A stretch of 64,000 bases of DNA from JAAYAY01 sp963674575 (lineage in GTDB: Bacteria; Planctomycetota; Planctomycetia; Pirellulales; Thermoguttaceae). The DNA lies in NCBI GenBank assembly GCA_963674575.2, contig CAXXQT010000008.1, positions 658,188 through 722,187 of the forward strand. Reading direction: 5' to 3'. Under the pieces are notes generated by a model. It made no database searches and was not told the DNA's origin. It saw nothing but the letters and a program-made list of their open reading frames with translations. Shown piece by piece: positions 25,104-33,611 of the stretch. Numbering within the stretch: position 1 is the first letter of the stretch; each line of letters starts with the position of its first letter. The translations under genes were made by a program, and so were the position numbers.

Positions 25104-26209
25104 ATTGGAAGGAACTCAAACAGGCCTTGCTCGACGAGATTCTGGCGTGGGCCGAAGCCCAGCCGTGGTGTCGGTTAATGGCTACGTGCGATCAGGATGC
25201 CGAGTGGCACAGCGAGGGCGATGTTTGGACCCACACGAAGATGGTTTGTCGGGAGTTGCTGGAACTGGACGAGTGGAGTTCGTTGACGGCCGACGAGCGA
25301 ACCATTTTGACCTTCACGGCCCTCTTCCACGACGCGGCCAAGCCGCTCACTTCCCAAACAGACTCGGAGACGGGGCGAATTTCCTCGCCGAAACACGCGG
25401 TGAAGGGGGAGCACGTCGCCCGCGGCATCCTCCGCGACCTGGGCTGCGACCTGGCGACTCGCGAGGAGATTGCCCGATTGGTTCGCTATCATGGGCGGCC
25501 GGCCTTCCTGCTGGAACGGTCGGAGCCGATGCACGAGGTGGTTCGCCTGTCCTGGCTTGTCAACAATCGTCTGCTCTTCCTGTTCGCTTTGGCCGACACT
25601 CGCGGGCGAGACACCGATTCGATGACTCGCCCCGAGGAGAACCTGCACTACTGGAAGATGCTGGCCGAAGAGAACGAGTGTTACGAGCAGCCGTACGGCT
25701 TCGCGAACGAGCAGGCTCGGTTCCTGTTCTTTCGTCAACGGGAGCCCAACCTGCACTATGTGCCGCACCAGGAGTTTGTGTGTGACGTGACTGTCGTGTG
25801 CGGTCTGCCCGGCAGCGGCAAGGACACGTGGCTGGCGCGAGAGCAGGCAACGCTGCCCGTGGTCTCGCTTGATGAGATCCGTGGCGAGTTGGGTGTCGAT
25901 CCGACCGGCAACCAGGGCGAGGTTGTCCAGTTGGCCCGGGAGCGGTGCCGGGAATTTCTGCGAGCCGGAACGTCGTTCGCCCTGAACGCCACGAACACGG
26001 TGAGGCAGACCCGCAGTCGCTGGATCGATCTGTTCGCCGACTACAACGCTTGTGTGAAACTGGTGTACCTCGAACCGTCGTTCGAGAAGATATTGCGACA
26101 GAACGGGAGCCGCAGGGATCCCGTTCCCGAGGAAGTCATTCGAAAGCTGGCCGCCAAATGTGACCCGCCCACTTGGGCGGAAGGACACGATCTGACCTTG
26201 GTTGAATAG
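25100..26209 (+). CDS. HD-Pnk: HD phosphoesterase fused to polynucleotide kinase
   Basis: A 369-residue two-domain RNA end-healing enzyme. Residues 40-200 are an HD domain with His77-Asp78 in ALFHDAAKP, His131 in VRYHGRP and downstream ALADTRGRD. Residues 228-369 are a P-loop kinase with Walker A GLPGSGKD (235-242), SLDEIR near 257 and LNATNTVRQTR near 296. The same architecture in Runella HD-Pnk removes 2',3'-cyclic phosphate or 3'-phosphate with the HD domain and phosphorylates 5'-OH with the kinase domain. Immediately after the ligase, it supplies both healing steps. It starts at ATG 25100 inside the ligase stop. Two kinases in one cassette is unusual. Confidence 0.92.
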   Translation: MNWKELKQALLDEILAWAEAQPWCRLMATCDQDAEWHSEGDVWTHTKMVCRELLELDEWSSLTADERTILTFTALFHDAAKPLTSQTDSETGRISSPKHAVKGEHVARGILRDLGCDLATREEIARLVRYHGRPAFLLERSEPMHEVVRLSWLVNNRLLFLFALADTRGRDTDSMTRPEENLHYWKMLAEENECYEQPYGFANEQARFLFFRQREPNLHYVPHQEFVCDVTVVCGLPGSGKDTWLAREQATLPVVSLDEIRGELGVDPTGNQGEVVQLARERCREFLRAGTSFALNATNTVRQTRSRWIDLFADYNACVKLVYLEPSFEKILRQNGSRRDPVPEEVIRKLAAKCDPPTWAEGHDLTLVE

Positions 26210-26216
26210 TGACAAT

Positions 26217-26627
26217 ATGCAAGACCCCATTCAAATTCGCGATACCCGAGACATTTCCCGAGAAGCGGTGGTGGAGTTGTACCGGTCCGTGGAGTGGTCG
26301 TCGGCCGACAAGCCGGACCAACTTCACCAGGCACTGCTCCATTCCCATTCGCTCATCACCGCATGGGACGCGGACCGGCTGATTGGGCTTGGCAATGCGA
26401 TCTCCGATGGATTCCTTGTCGTCTACTATCCCCATTTTGTGGTCCACCCCGACTATCAGCAAAAAGGAATTGGCCGGAGAATCATAGCCCGCTTGATGGA
26501 GCCCTACGCCGGCTTCCATCAGCACGCAGTCATTGCCGACCGAGACGCCGTGGCGTTTTATGAGAAGTGCGGGTTCGAAAGGTCCGTGTGCCCGGCCATG
26601 TGGATCTATGACGGGAAGGATCACTGA
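26217..26627 (+). CDS. GNAT family N-acetyltransferase
   Basis: A 136-residue acetyl-CoA-dependent acetyltransferase. The acetyl-CoA motif is VHPDYQQKGIGRRIIARLM with the Q/RxxGxG/A pyrophosphate loop, and motif B follows as DRDAVAFYEKCGFER. It begins seven bases after the HD-Pnk stop (ATG 26217; TTG 26202 is possible), so it is probably part of the same transcript. The substrate is unknown; small toxins, ribosomal proteins and tRNA-linked amines are all possible for this family. Confidence 0.88.
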   Translation: MQDPIQIRDTRDISREAVVELYRSVEWSSADKPDQLHQALLHSHSLITAWDADRLIGLGNAISDGFLVVYYPHFVVHPDYQQKGIGRRIIARLMEPYAGFHQHAVIADRDAVAFYEKCGFERSVCPAMWIYDGKDH

Positions 26628-26713
26628 GGTGCGGGTCATGGAGTGTGACGAAGACCAGGCCCTGACGGACTACATCTTGCACCACTACTTCCACTTTCCA
26701 GGGAAACACCAAC

Positions 26714-27481
26714 ATGCAGCGCTGGTACGAAACATTCTTCACCAATTTCGGCAAGACCTACGACAAGCAGTGCTTCACCCAGGGCAGCGTCGGGGAGGTG
26801 GACTTCGTCGAGCGGGAATTGGGTGGCGATCGATCGAAGCGGATCCTGGACATTGGCTGCGGCACGGGCCGCCATGCGATTGAATTGACCCAGCGGGGTT
26901 ACCAGGTCGTCGGCTTCGATCTTTCCGAGGGGCAACTCCGCAGGGCGCGCGAGAAGGCGGAGGCCGCCGGGCTGTCGATCGATTTTCAGCGGCGCGATGC
27001 GACCGAGCCCCATTTTCATGAGGAGTTTGACGCAGCGATCATGTTCTGCGAGGGCGCCTTTTCGCTCATGGAGACGGACGAGAAGAACTTTGCCGTTCTT
27101 CAGCACGCCGCCGCCGCGTTGCGTCCCGGCGGCAAGCTGATGCTGACCACCTTGAACGCGCTCTTTCCGCTCTTCCACTCGGTGAAAGACTTCATGGAGG
27201 GCAAGGACGAGGAATCGAAGGCCAGCCTTGGGGAATTGACCTTCGACCTGATGACCTTTCGCGAACAGGCGGAGTTGACCTTTACCGACGACGGGGGCGA
27301 GTCCCATACCATCCAGACCAACGAGCGCTACTACACGCCGGTGGAATTGCGATGGCTCCTGCAAACGGCCGGCTTCGTCAAGGTCGATATCTACGGCTGC
27401 CATCTCGGCGAGTTCAGTCGCGAGCACACGTTGACCACCGACGACTTCGAGATTCTCGCGGTGGCGGAGAAGGGCGAGTGA
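26714..27481 (+). CDS. Class I SAM-dependent methyltransferase
   Basis: A 255-residue cytosolic methyltransferase. Motif I is ILDIGCGTGRHAIELTQRG, the acidic residue of motif II ends VVGFDLSEGQL, and motif IV is FDAAIMFCEGAF. The overall pattern fits Methyltransf_25/11 small-molecule or RNA enzymes. The substrate cannot be read from sequence. It lies 86 bases downstream of the GNAT gene on the same strand, and the GGGAAA ribosome-binding site lies before ATG 26714. It may be the last gene of the RNA-repair transcript, or independent of it. Confidence 0.88.
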   Translation: MQRWYETFFTNFGKTYDKQCFTQGSVGEVDFVERELGGDRSKRILDIGCGTGRHAIELTQRGYQVVGFDLSEGQLRRAREKAEAAGLSIDFQRRDATEPHFHEEFDAAIMFCEGAFSLMETDEKNFAVLQHAAAALRPGGKLMLTTLNALFPLFHSVKDFMEGKDEESKASLGELTFDLMTFREQAELTFTDDGGESHTIQTNERYYTPVELRWLLQTAGFVKVDIYGCHLGEFSREHTLTTDDFEILAVAEKGE

Positions 27482-27496
27482 GATCTTCACCAGACG

Positions 27497-28318
27497 CTAC
27501 GCGGCGCGGCGTGGCGTGTCGGGACGCCGAAGGGGTAAGATGGACTGTCCTCGCTCAGGCGAGCGGCCGTGCTCCATCTCCCAGAGGCGAGCCTGTTTCA
27601 CGAAGGTGACGAAGAAGGCCTGGAGCATGCACGTCTGCACGCCAAGAGCGCCGTCCAGAAATCCTCCTCGGGCCAGATAGAGCCAGAAGAAGCGAAACAT
27701 GGGTTTGACGAGCATGGCCAAGGACGAACTTCGCCGGCCCTGGCGCCAACGCTGCTGGGCGCCCCAATGGGTGTAACGCAAGTGCTTGGCGAAATAGCTG
27801 TCGTACGATTCGGCGGTGTGGTGGAGCAGTGGATGGCGGAGTCGCCCCTCTCGCTCTTTGGCGAACACCAATGACTCGTGGACAAGGCAATCGTTGTAGC
27901 GGCACCGATCGCGGCGGAAGAGCCGATGGACGCCGTCGTGGAGCCACGGGCCGAAGCGGACTTCATGGCCGAGGAAGAAACTCCGTCGGGAAATCCGATA
28001 GGCGTCGACGGACTCCCGGTCGGCTGCCACTGCAGCGCGGATCTCGTCAGCAAGTTCGGGCGTAACCCGTTCGTCGGCATCGAGCACCAGCACCCAAGGG
28101 TAGCCGGCCTGGGGGATGGCCCAGTTCTTGAAATCCGAGTAGTTGACGAATTCACGCTGAATGAGCCGGCAGTCAGGCATGGCGGCCACCAGGTCGAGGG
28201 TGCCGTCGGTGGAACCGCTGTCGGCCACGAGGATTTCACCGCCCAGTTGCCGCGCCGACTCCACGCACTCTTCGATGTGGCGAAGTTCGTTCTTGCAGGG
28301 AATCAGGGTTGTCAACAT
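27497..28318 (-). CDS. Glycosyltransferase family 2, WaaE/KdtX-like
   Basis: A 273-residue GT-A fold enzyme. The N-terminus MLTTLIPCKNELRHIEECVE and the metal-binding VLVLDADERVTPEL (DxD-like) are diagnostic, as is RLFRRD near residue 150. This subgroup adds hexose or heptose to lipopolysaccharide inner core or similar lipid-linked glycan at the cytoplasmic face. The C-terminal region has a hydrophobic segment around residues 205-225 and may touch the membrane. ATG 28318 starts the domain; codons upstream in frame lack any family character. The paired family 2 gene lies 14 bases upstream on the same strand, so they form an operon. Confidence 0.88.
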   Translation of the reverse strand: MLTTLIPCKNELRHIEECVESARQLGGEILVADSGSTDGTLDLVAAMPDCRLIQREFVNYSDFKNWAIPQAGYPWVLVLDADERVTPELADEIRAAVAADRESVDAYRISRRSFFLGHEVRFGPWLHDGVHRLFRRDRCRYNDCLVHESLVFAKEREGRLRHPLLHHTAESYDSYFAKHLRYTHWGAQQRWRQGRRSSSLAMLVKPMFRFFWLYLARGGFLDGALGVQTCMLQAFFVTFVKQARLWEMEHGRSPERGQSILPLRRPDTPRRAA

Positions 28319-28332
28319 GTGAAACTCCGCTG

Positions 28333-29373
28333 TTAGGCTGCTTTTCGTCTCTCGCTCGCGGCGTCTGGACCTGGCGTTCTCACTGGCTGCTCGATCGCCG
28401 GGCCCGTGTATCGCGGTTGGCTGTCGTTTGCGAGGAGCCCCCGGACTGGTCTTGGCATCGACCATTCGGGAGCATGACGCCACTCGGAAGCCACGTGGCC
28501 CCAGTGATAGCTGGACTTCGCCAGGCACTTCATCCAGCGATAGGGGGTGGTCTGCTTATTGAACAGTGGCTTCGGAAGTTCGTACTTCATCGCCGACAGG
28601 AAGTACCAAAGCCCGCGCAGAAAGCGCCCCGGGGAGTGGGAATGCGGGGGCTTGCTTCGGCCGACCCCGAAATAGTAGTGCTGAATGAACTCGAGCTCCG
28701 TTCGGTCCGGAGTAACGACGTGTTCCACCACGGCTCCCGGCACCCACATGCCGGTGTATCCGTCGGCCAGCCACTGTTGCATCAGCGCCGTCTCTTCGCC
28801 TGCCAGCAACCCTTCGCCAACCCGGCCAAGTTGGGGATCGAATCGGTACTTTTTCTGCAGATCGACTCGCGCCGCCATGTTGGCCCCAAAGGGCAGTCGC
28901 TTTCGGTTCAAGGCAAACGGCTCCTCTCCGAGGTTCCGTTCCCCAAACACTCCACCGATGGCACGCCATGCCGGACGGAGCCACGTTGGTTCCTCTCCGA
29001 GGAAATGAGGGACGATCTTCCCGCCGAAGAAGGAAGCTTCCGGCCAGCGCTGCGCGGCGTCCACGTAGGCTGCCAGCCAGCCGGCATCGAGGCGCACGTC
29101 ATCGTCCGTCCAGAGCACCAGGTCTCCGGCAAGCTCATCGATGATCGCGTTCAACGCGTGAGATTTGCCCTGCCGACCTTCGAACAGGCTGCGAAGCGGC
29201 AAGCGGCTACGATGGCTCCGGAGGATCTCCTCGGTATGGTCCGTCGAGTTGTTGTCGGCCACGACCACTTGCCATTCAATCCCTGAAGGAACAAGCACCT
29301 GGCTCAACGATGTCAGGGTGCGATCCAGCAAGTCGGCACGGTTCCAGGTGCAGATGGCAACGGTCACGTTCAT
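28333..29373 (-). CDS. Glycosyltransferase family 2
   Basis: A 346-residue glycosyltransferase beginning MNVTVAICTWNRADLLDRTL, with VVADNNSTDHTEEI, the metal-binding LVLWTDDDVRLD and LLAGEETALMQQWLADG in the acceptor region. This is the standard GT2 layout, with a single-domain GT-A core and a C-terminal extension of about 80 residues. It likely transfers a sugar to an exported polysaccharide or lipid carrier; sugar and acceptor are not predictable. It precedes the other GT2 gene in a two-gene operon on the minus strand. Confidence 0.9.
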   Translation of the reverse strand: MNVTVAICTWNRADLLDRTLTSLSQVLVPSGIEWQVVVADNNSTDHTEEILRSHRSRLPLRSLFEGRQGKSHALNAIIDELAGDLVLWTDDDVRLDAGWLAAYVDAAQRWPEASFFGGKIVPHFLGEEPTWLRPAWRAIGGVFGERNLGEEPFALNRKRLPFGANMAARVDLQKKYRFDPQLGRVGEGLLAGEETALMQQWLADGYTGMWVPGAVVEHVVTPDRTELEFIQHYYFGVGRSKPPHSHSPGRFLRGLWYFLSAMKYELPKPLFNKQTTPYRWMKCLAKSSYHWGHVASEWRHAPEWSMPRPVRGLLANDSQPRYTGPAIEQPVRTPGPDAASERRKAA

Positions 29374-29596
29374 GGGACGGTGGGAAACGAATTCCGGTTA
29401 TGGCGACCAGGCAAGCTGTGCTTGTATCGTCATTGCAGCAGAGATGATCCACTGAATCCCTTACTGCCCCCCCACAATATCCACCCGCCACGTGGCCCTC
29501 CACGTGCAAATCTCGGCTGAACCGGCGGTCTCCTCCCGACCTTGTTTTAGCCATTTTGTTCCCGCTCTTCCGCTCCTCCAATTTGCCTGGCTGTTG

Positions 29597-29726
29597 CCTT
29601 GGAGTGGGTGTGGCTTGTCGCCGCCTTCTTCGTATGGCGACGTTGAGTGCTGTGCGGGGCGTTGGCCGCGAGAAGGCGTCTCTGAGAAGAAGAAAGAAAG
29701 CGATGACAAGTCATCGCACTCCAAGG
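29597..29726. repeat. Inverted-repeat element, copy A
   Basis: A 130-base element with outer ends CCTTGGAGTG and CACTCCAAGG, and near-palindromic inner parts (GGCTTGTC with GACAAGTC). It shares GTCGCCGCCTTCTT, GCGAGAAGGCGTCTC and GAAAGCGATGACA with copy B at 30545-30649, in the same orientation. There is no coding sequence. It lies in the 360-base spacer between the GT2 operon and the frameshifted membrane gene; the rest of 29374-29596 shows no gene. Confidence 0.75.
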
Positions 29727-29733
29727 CGGGATG

Positions 29734-30421
29734 CTATTCGTCGGCGATCGACTCCATGCCCGCACCGGCCAGTTCCAGTTCGCCTCGATGCCATTCCGCG
29801 TTGGCCGTTTCGGCGCCTCGGCGTTCGGCGATGGTGGCCGATTTGACGACCTTCACAACCGCGAAGAGCGCGGGGAGCACTGCGGCAAGAAAAAGCCAGA
29901 ACTGGATTGAATCTAACATGTCCTCTTGAACCCCCGCAAGCTCCAAGCCGACTCGCAGCATCAGCAACAGCAGCAAGAAGATCCACCAAGCCGCAAAAGA
30001 ACGGCCGCCAGGGACGGACATCACTTTGGCCGAACGCACGCCCTGCTTGGGGCGGCTGAATCGCAGCAGCAGCCAGAAGGCGACGATCGTGGGGGGCAAG
30101 ATGAAGAAGATCGGCGCCGCGAGGCCCCCACCAGAACAACAAGGCAAGGACGATCGAAGCCGGCAGAAGCCAGCATGCAAGGCGGTCGTAGCGTTTTCTG
30201 GCAATCACATAAAGAAACAGGAGGAGCATGCCGCCGAAGAGTGCGGTTCCAAGAACGCCAGCCACCCTCATGAGGCATGTGATCATGTGGGCCTGGTTGG
30301 CGGGTGGCGGCAGATAGAACACGCAGGAGAATATGGCCACTGCGAAAAGAGGAATTGGGATGCAAAAGATGGCTTGAAAAAGAACGGCTTTTCGAAACCG
30401 AAAGGTCTGCATCTCAGACAT
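29734..30421 (-). CDS. Membrane protein of unknown function, one frameshift
   Basis: Two overlapping frames together give about 228 residues with at least five hydrophobic segments: near the start (VLFQAIFCIPIPLFAVAIF), GVLGTALFGGMLLLFLYVI, PASIVLALLFWW, IFFILPPTIVAFWLLL and, after a basic loop, WWIFLLLLLML plus FWLFLAAVLPALFAVV. The switch is at the five-C run 30125-30129; removing one base joins LLFWWG to LAAPIFFIL. A homopolymer base-calling error is the simplest reading. The gene is bracketed by two same-orientation copies of one inverted-repeat element. ATG 30421 is chosen; ATG 30451 is the alternative. I recognise no family. Confidence 0.65.
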
Positions 30422-30544
30422 GGCTCGGGCCACCGCCTTTCTGAACACCATTCCTGCTGGATTGCTCGCTAGAGAGTACCACCTCGGAAGGGGGCTTTCA
30501 ACATGGTATTCGTGCGGGAGGGCGTCATATTGGGCCGTGCGACG

Positions 30545-30649
30545 CCTTGGAGTGCGTGCGACTTGTCGCCGCCTTCTTTCGACGGCGACGTTCTCGCGAG
30601 AAGGCGTCTCTCCGAAAAGAAAGCGATGACAGGTCATCGCACTCCAAGG
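30545..30649. repeat. Inverted-repeat element, copy B
   Basis: A 105-base copy with ends CCTTGGAGTGCG and CGCACTCCAAGG, slightly shorter than copy A because of an internal deletion. The inner pair GACTTGTC/GACAGGTC is kept with small changes. Together the two copies flank the membrane gene at 29734-30421 as direct repeats. Confidence 0.75.
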
Positions 30650-30653
30650 GGGG

Positions 30654-30720
30654 CCGTAGCGGTGGCATCTTGCCGCCGGGTATCAGGGTGAGGTCGGCGG
30701 CAGGGATGCCACCGCTACGG
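30654..30720 (-). repeat. Palindromic hairpin repeat at the 3' end of the glutaminase-like gene
   Basis: CCGTAGCGGTGGCATC (30654-30669) pairs perfectly with GATGCCACCGCTACGG (30705-30720), with a second inner GCCGCC/GGCGGC stem. It may act as a terminator for the minus-strand gene whose last codons and stop it encodes. Confidence 0.8.
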
Positions 30721-32893
30721 AGCGGTCGTGCTGCTTTGGCGTTGGTGTGCCGTCTGGCTGTGTGATGGAAAGGGCATCTGCTGTGAGCTTGGCGGACGGC
30801 ACGGCGGAGCGTGCCTGCTTCTTTTCTTGCGACCACTTGTTCCATAGATCGCGGTCGCTGAGCATCTTGATGAACACGCCGCCGACGACGGAGCGGGCTT
30901 TGAAGCCGCGACGCTTGGCGTCCTGGGTCCAGTACCAGTCGGTGAGCGGGACGCGGTCCGGGGTCTGGTTGACGAAGGCGTACACAGGCTTCATCAGGGT
31001 GTCGAAGTCCTCTCGCGATTCGGCCAGGGTGGCCGTCCAGACTTCCCAGTCGGTTTTGGTGTAGGGCTGGCGGTTGTCCAGCGGCAGGCCGAACTCGTTG
31101 AGCTTTGTTTTGTAGTAGGCGACTTCGCGCCGGGCGATGTCGGTCGGGAAGAGGTTCAGGTCGAGGAGGGTGTCCCAGACGAGGTTGTACTTCTGGCTCC
31201 ACGAACCGGGGGCGTCGAAGGCCAGGCGATAGTGGTCGCCGTCGTCGGCCAGCTTGGGCCATTGGGCGGCGAACTCCTCGGCCGTGCTTCGGAATGCTGC
31301 CGCTTCCTCATCGCGGCCGGCCATCTTGCACATCTTGGCGTAGGCGCCCATGGCGACGATCGCCTTGAGCGAGAGGTTGGCGTTGTGGGCCAGGTGCCCG
31401 GCGAAATCGTCGGTGCAGAGTTGGTTCTCGGGATCGAGACCCTTGGCCCTCAGGTACTCGGCCCACTGGCTGAGTTGGGGCCAATACTGCTTGACGTAGT
31501 CGGTGTTGCCGTCGATCTGGCAGATGGCGGCCGCCATGATGAGCATGTTGCCGCATTCTTCGACGGGCATCTGATTTTCTTCGGTCCGCTCTCCGCCGCC
31601 GTAGCGCTGGCCGATGGCTTTCGGATAGCGGCCCAGGTCGTGGGGGGCGAAGGGGAAGGGCCAGCGGTCCATGGCCGCATAGCGGAAGACCGGATCGACC
31701 ATCGCTTTGAGCAGGTCGTTGGAGAGGAGCATGAAGATCGGGGCGGCCGGATAGGCCACGTCGACCGTGGCGATGCAGCCGTTCGAGTTGTTTTCCTTGG
31801 AGAAGAGCAGGGGGGCGCCGTCCGGAGCGGCCACCAGCTTGTGGGCGGCGATCGCCTGGCGATAGGCCAGGGCGCAAAGGTCAGCATACTCGGCGCCGCC
31901 CATGCGGGTTGCGTCGGCGGTCAGTGCTTCGTCAAAACGCTCGCAACGAGCGATCACATCACTGTAGGCTTCGGCCGCGGCCGTGAGCATCGCCGGCGGT
32001 TCGAGGCCATCGCGACGCCACCAGGCGAGAAGCTGTGCTTCGAAGAACTGGATCGAACGGATATCGTCGTAGGCGAGGATCAGCCATTTCTCAACCGGTG
32101 TGGCGGAAACGCGATCGCAATCGAAGGCCACGGAGCAGACGGGCCAGTTCTGCCGGGCGGGGCGGGGCATGTTCGTATCGTCGCTGCCCTCGATCCGGCC
32201 CGTGGTGACAAAGCTCTCCCGTGCGACCGACGCGCTGGCGATCAAGGTCTGGGCCTCCTGCTTCCGAGGAACGGCCAGGTAGGAATGACCCCAGTCGATG
32301 CGCACCTGGTCGCCGTCGCGCTGGAGCACCGGCTGGTCGACGGTGCCCATCCGCATGACGTCGAGCCCTTCGGCGTCCGTACGTGCCCACTGGACATTCT
32401 GCTTGGGCTCGTTGACGACCAGTTCGGCCGAGTGGTCGAAGTAGAGCTGCACGTCGTGGGACTTGCCGTCGTTGCTCGCTACCTTCCAGGCGATGTAGGT
32501 GGCGGGGCGTCCGATCAGTTCCAGGTCGTCCGGCAGGAGCGGGCTGGTGAAGGTGAACGTTACGGTAGCCGGGCCGGCCTCGAGGGTGTAGATGCTTCGG
32601 GTTGGGTGGACGCGGCAGGCAGCCACCTTGGCCATCTCGGCGTTCTGCGATTCCGAGCCCATCAGGCGGTAGGTTTTTCCATCCACCCGGATCATCGAGC
32701 AGAGGGCCTGAATATTTCCCGTCCAATGGCGGGGCCAGTCGGCGGCCGGATTGTCGCTGCACGACCAGATGCTGAAGTAGGGGTCGTGGGTTACCAGGGG
32801 CACTGCGGGCGGACGGAGCGTCTGGGCGTCGTCGGCCAAGGCGATGGGCGAGAGCAGACAGAGAATTGGCAGGAGCAACAAGGCGTATCGCAT
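30683..32893 (-). CDS. Secreted glutaminase A-like protein (DUF4965/DUF5127/DUF1793)
   Basis: A 736-residue protein with signal peptide MRYALLLLPILCLLSPIALA. The layout is that of the GtaA glutaminase family: N-terminal RPPAVPLVTHDPYFSIWS, a DUF5127-like beta domain, then an alpha/alpha barrel (DUF4965/1793) with KENNSNGCIATVDVAYPAAP, FAPHDLGRYP and PVEECGNMLIMAAAI. Fungal GtaA releases ammonia from glutamine; in bacteria the same fold is often carbohydrate-linked, so substrate is open. It is predicted extracytoplasmic. The last dozen residues (SVAVASLPPTSP) are encoded by the hairpin repeat, so the C-terminus was probably altered by that insertion. Confidence 0.85.
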   Translation of the reverse strand: MRYALLLLPILCLLSPIALADDAQTLRPPAVPLVTHDPYFSIWSCSDNPAADWPRHWTGNIQALCSMIRVDGKTYRLMGSESQNAEMAKVAACRVHPTRSIYTLEAGPATVTFTFTSPLLPDDLELIGRPATYIAWKVASNDGKSHDVQLYFDHSAELVVNEPKQNVQWARTDAEGLDVMRMGTVDQPVLQRDGDQVRIDWGHSYLAVPRKQEAQTLIASASVARESFVTTGRIEGSDDTNMPRPARQNWPVCSVAFDCDRVSATPVEKWLILAYDDIRSIQFFEAQLLAWWRRDGLEPPAMLTAAAEAYSDVIARCERFDEALTADATRMGGAEYADLCALAYRQAIAAHKLVAAPDGAPLLFSKENNSNGCIATVDVAYPAAPIFMLLSNDLLKAMVDPVFRYAAMDRWPFPFAPHDLGRYPKAIGQRYGGGERTEENQMPVEECGNMLIMAAAICQIDGNTDYVKQYWPQLSQWAEYLRAKGLDPENQLCTDDFAGHLAHNANLSLKAIVAMGAYAKMCKMAGRDEEAAAFRSTAEEFAAQWPKLADDGDHYRLAFDAPGSWSQKYNLVWDTLLDLNLFPTDIARREVAYYKTKLNEFGLPLDNRQPYTKTDWEVWTATLAESREDFDTLMKPVYAFVNQTPDRVPLTDWYWTQDAKRRGFKARSVVGGVFIKMLSDRDLWNKWSQEKKQARSAVPSAKLTADALSITQPDGTPTPKQHDRSVAVASLPPTSP

Positions 32894-33035
32894 GACAGAG
32901 TCCTCACTTGGGGCCGCGGGGGAGTGGGCTCGGGGCCGTTGGAGATTGTGTGTCGAGGTCGGTCATTCTACAATAAACCGTGTCCTCACGGGGAGACGTG
33001 GGCCCCCCTTTTTCTCCTTCCGGAGTTTGGATTCG

Positions 33036-33611
33036 ATGGCTACCGTGGCTCGATTGTCGATCGACGATTATAACCGGATCATCGAAACTGGCGTTTTCGA
33101 TGGGCGGCGGGTGGAGTTCATTGAGGGGAGGATCTACGAGATGGCGCCGATCGGCGACGACCACGAACACGCGGTGGACGAGTTGACTGAATGGAGCGTG
33201 TTCTCCGTGGCGAAGGCCGGCGTGCGGGTGAGAATCCAGGAGACCCTGGGTCTGGCCATGCTTGAGAGCGTGCCCCAGCCGGACGTGGCGTGGATCGACC
33301 GCGAGGCCCTCCAACGGCGCAGGTCGCGCCCGCAGGCGGAAGACGTCTTGCTGGTGGTTGAGGTGGCCGATTCGAGTGTGGGCTACGATCTGGGGAAGAA
33401 GGCCAGTCTCTACGCCGCGGCGGGGATTCGTGACTACTGGGTGGTGGACTGTCCGAAACGCCGGGTCGTGGTGCATCGCGAGCCGGGGTCGTCGGGATTT
33501 GGCTCGCTGCAAGAGTTTTCGGGCAGCGAGTCGGTTTCGCCCTTGTGTAGACCGGAAGTTTCCCTGGCGGTGGAAAGGCTGTTCAGGCCGACCGACGCTC
33601 CGGCCGGCTAG
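33036..33611 (+). CDS. Uma2 family (DUF820) restriction-endonuclease-like protein
   Basis: A 191-residue protein of the Uma2/DUF820 family, with a PD-(D/E)xK nuclease-like fold. Family marks are ELIEGxIYEMAP-like FIEGRIYEMAPIGDDHEHAV, PQPDVAWIDRE, LLVVEVADSSVGYDLGKKASLYAAAGI and DYWVVD. The role in cells is unsettled; many copies occur in planctomycetes and cyanobacteria, often near mobile DNA. ATG 33036 follows a GGAG site. It stands alone and diverges from the glutaminase-like gene, with 142 bases between the two start codons. Confidence 0.92.
   Translation: MATVARLSIDDYNRIIETGVFDGRRVEFIEGRIYEMAPIGDDHEHAVDELTEWSVFSVAKAGVRVRIQETLGLAMLESVPQPDVAWIDREALQRRRSRPQAEDVLLVVEVADSSVGYDLGKKASLYAAAGIRDYWVVDCPKRRVVVHREPGSSGFGSLQEFSGSESVSPLCRPEVSLAVERLFRPTDAPAG

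Noticed and set aside
26636..27490. Minus-strand reading frame opposite the methyltransferase
   Set aside because: The plus-strand methyltransferase has all SAM-binding motifs; the antisense frame has none.
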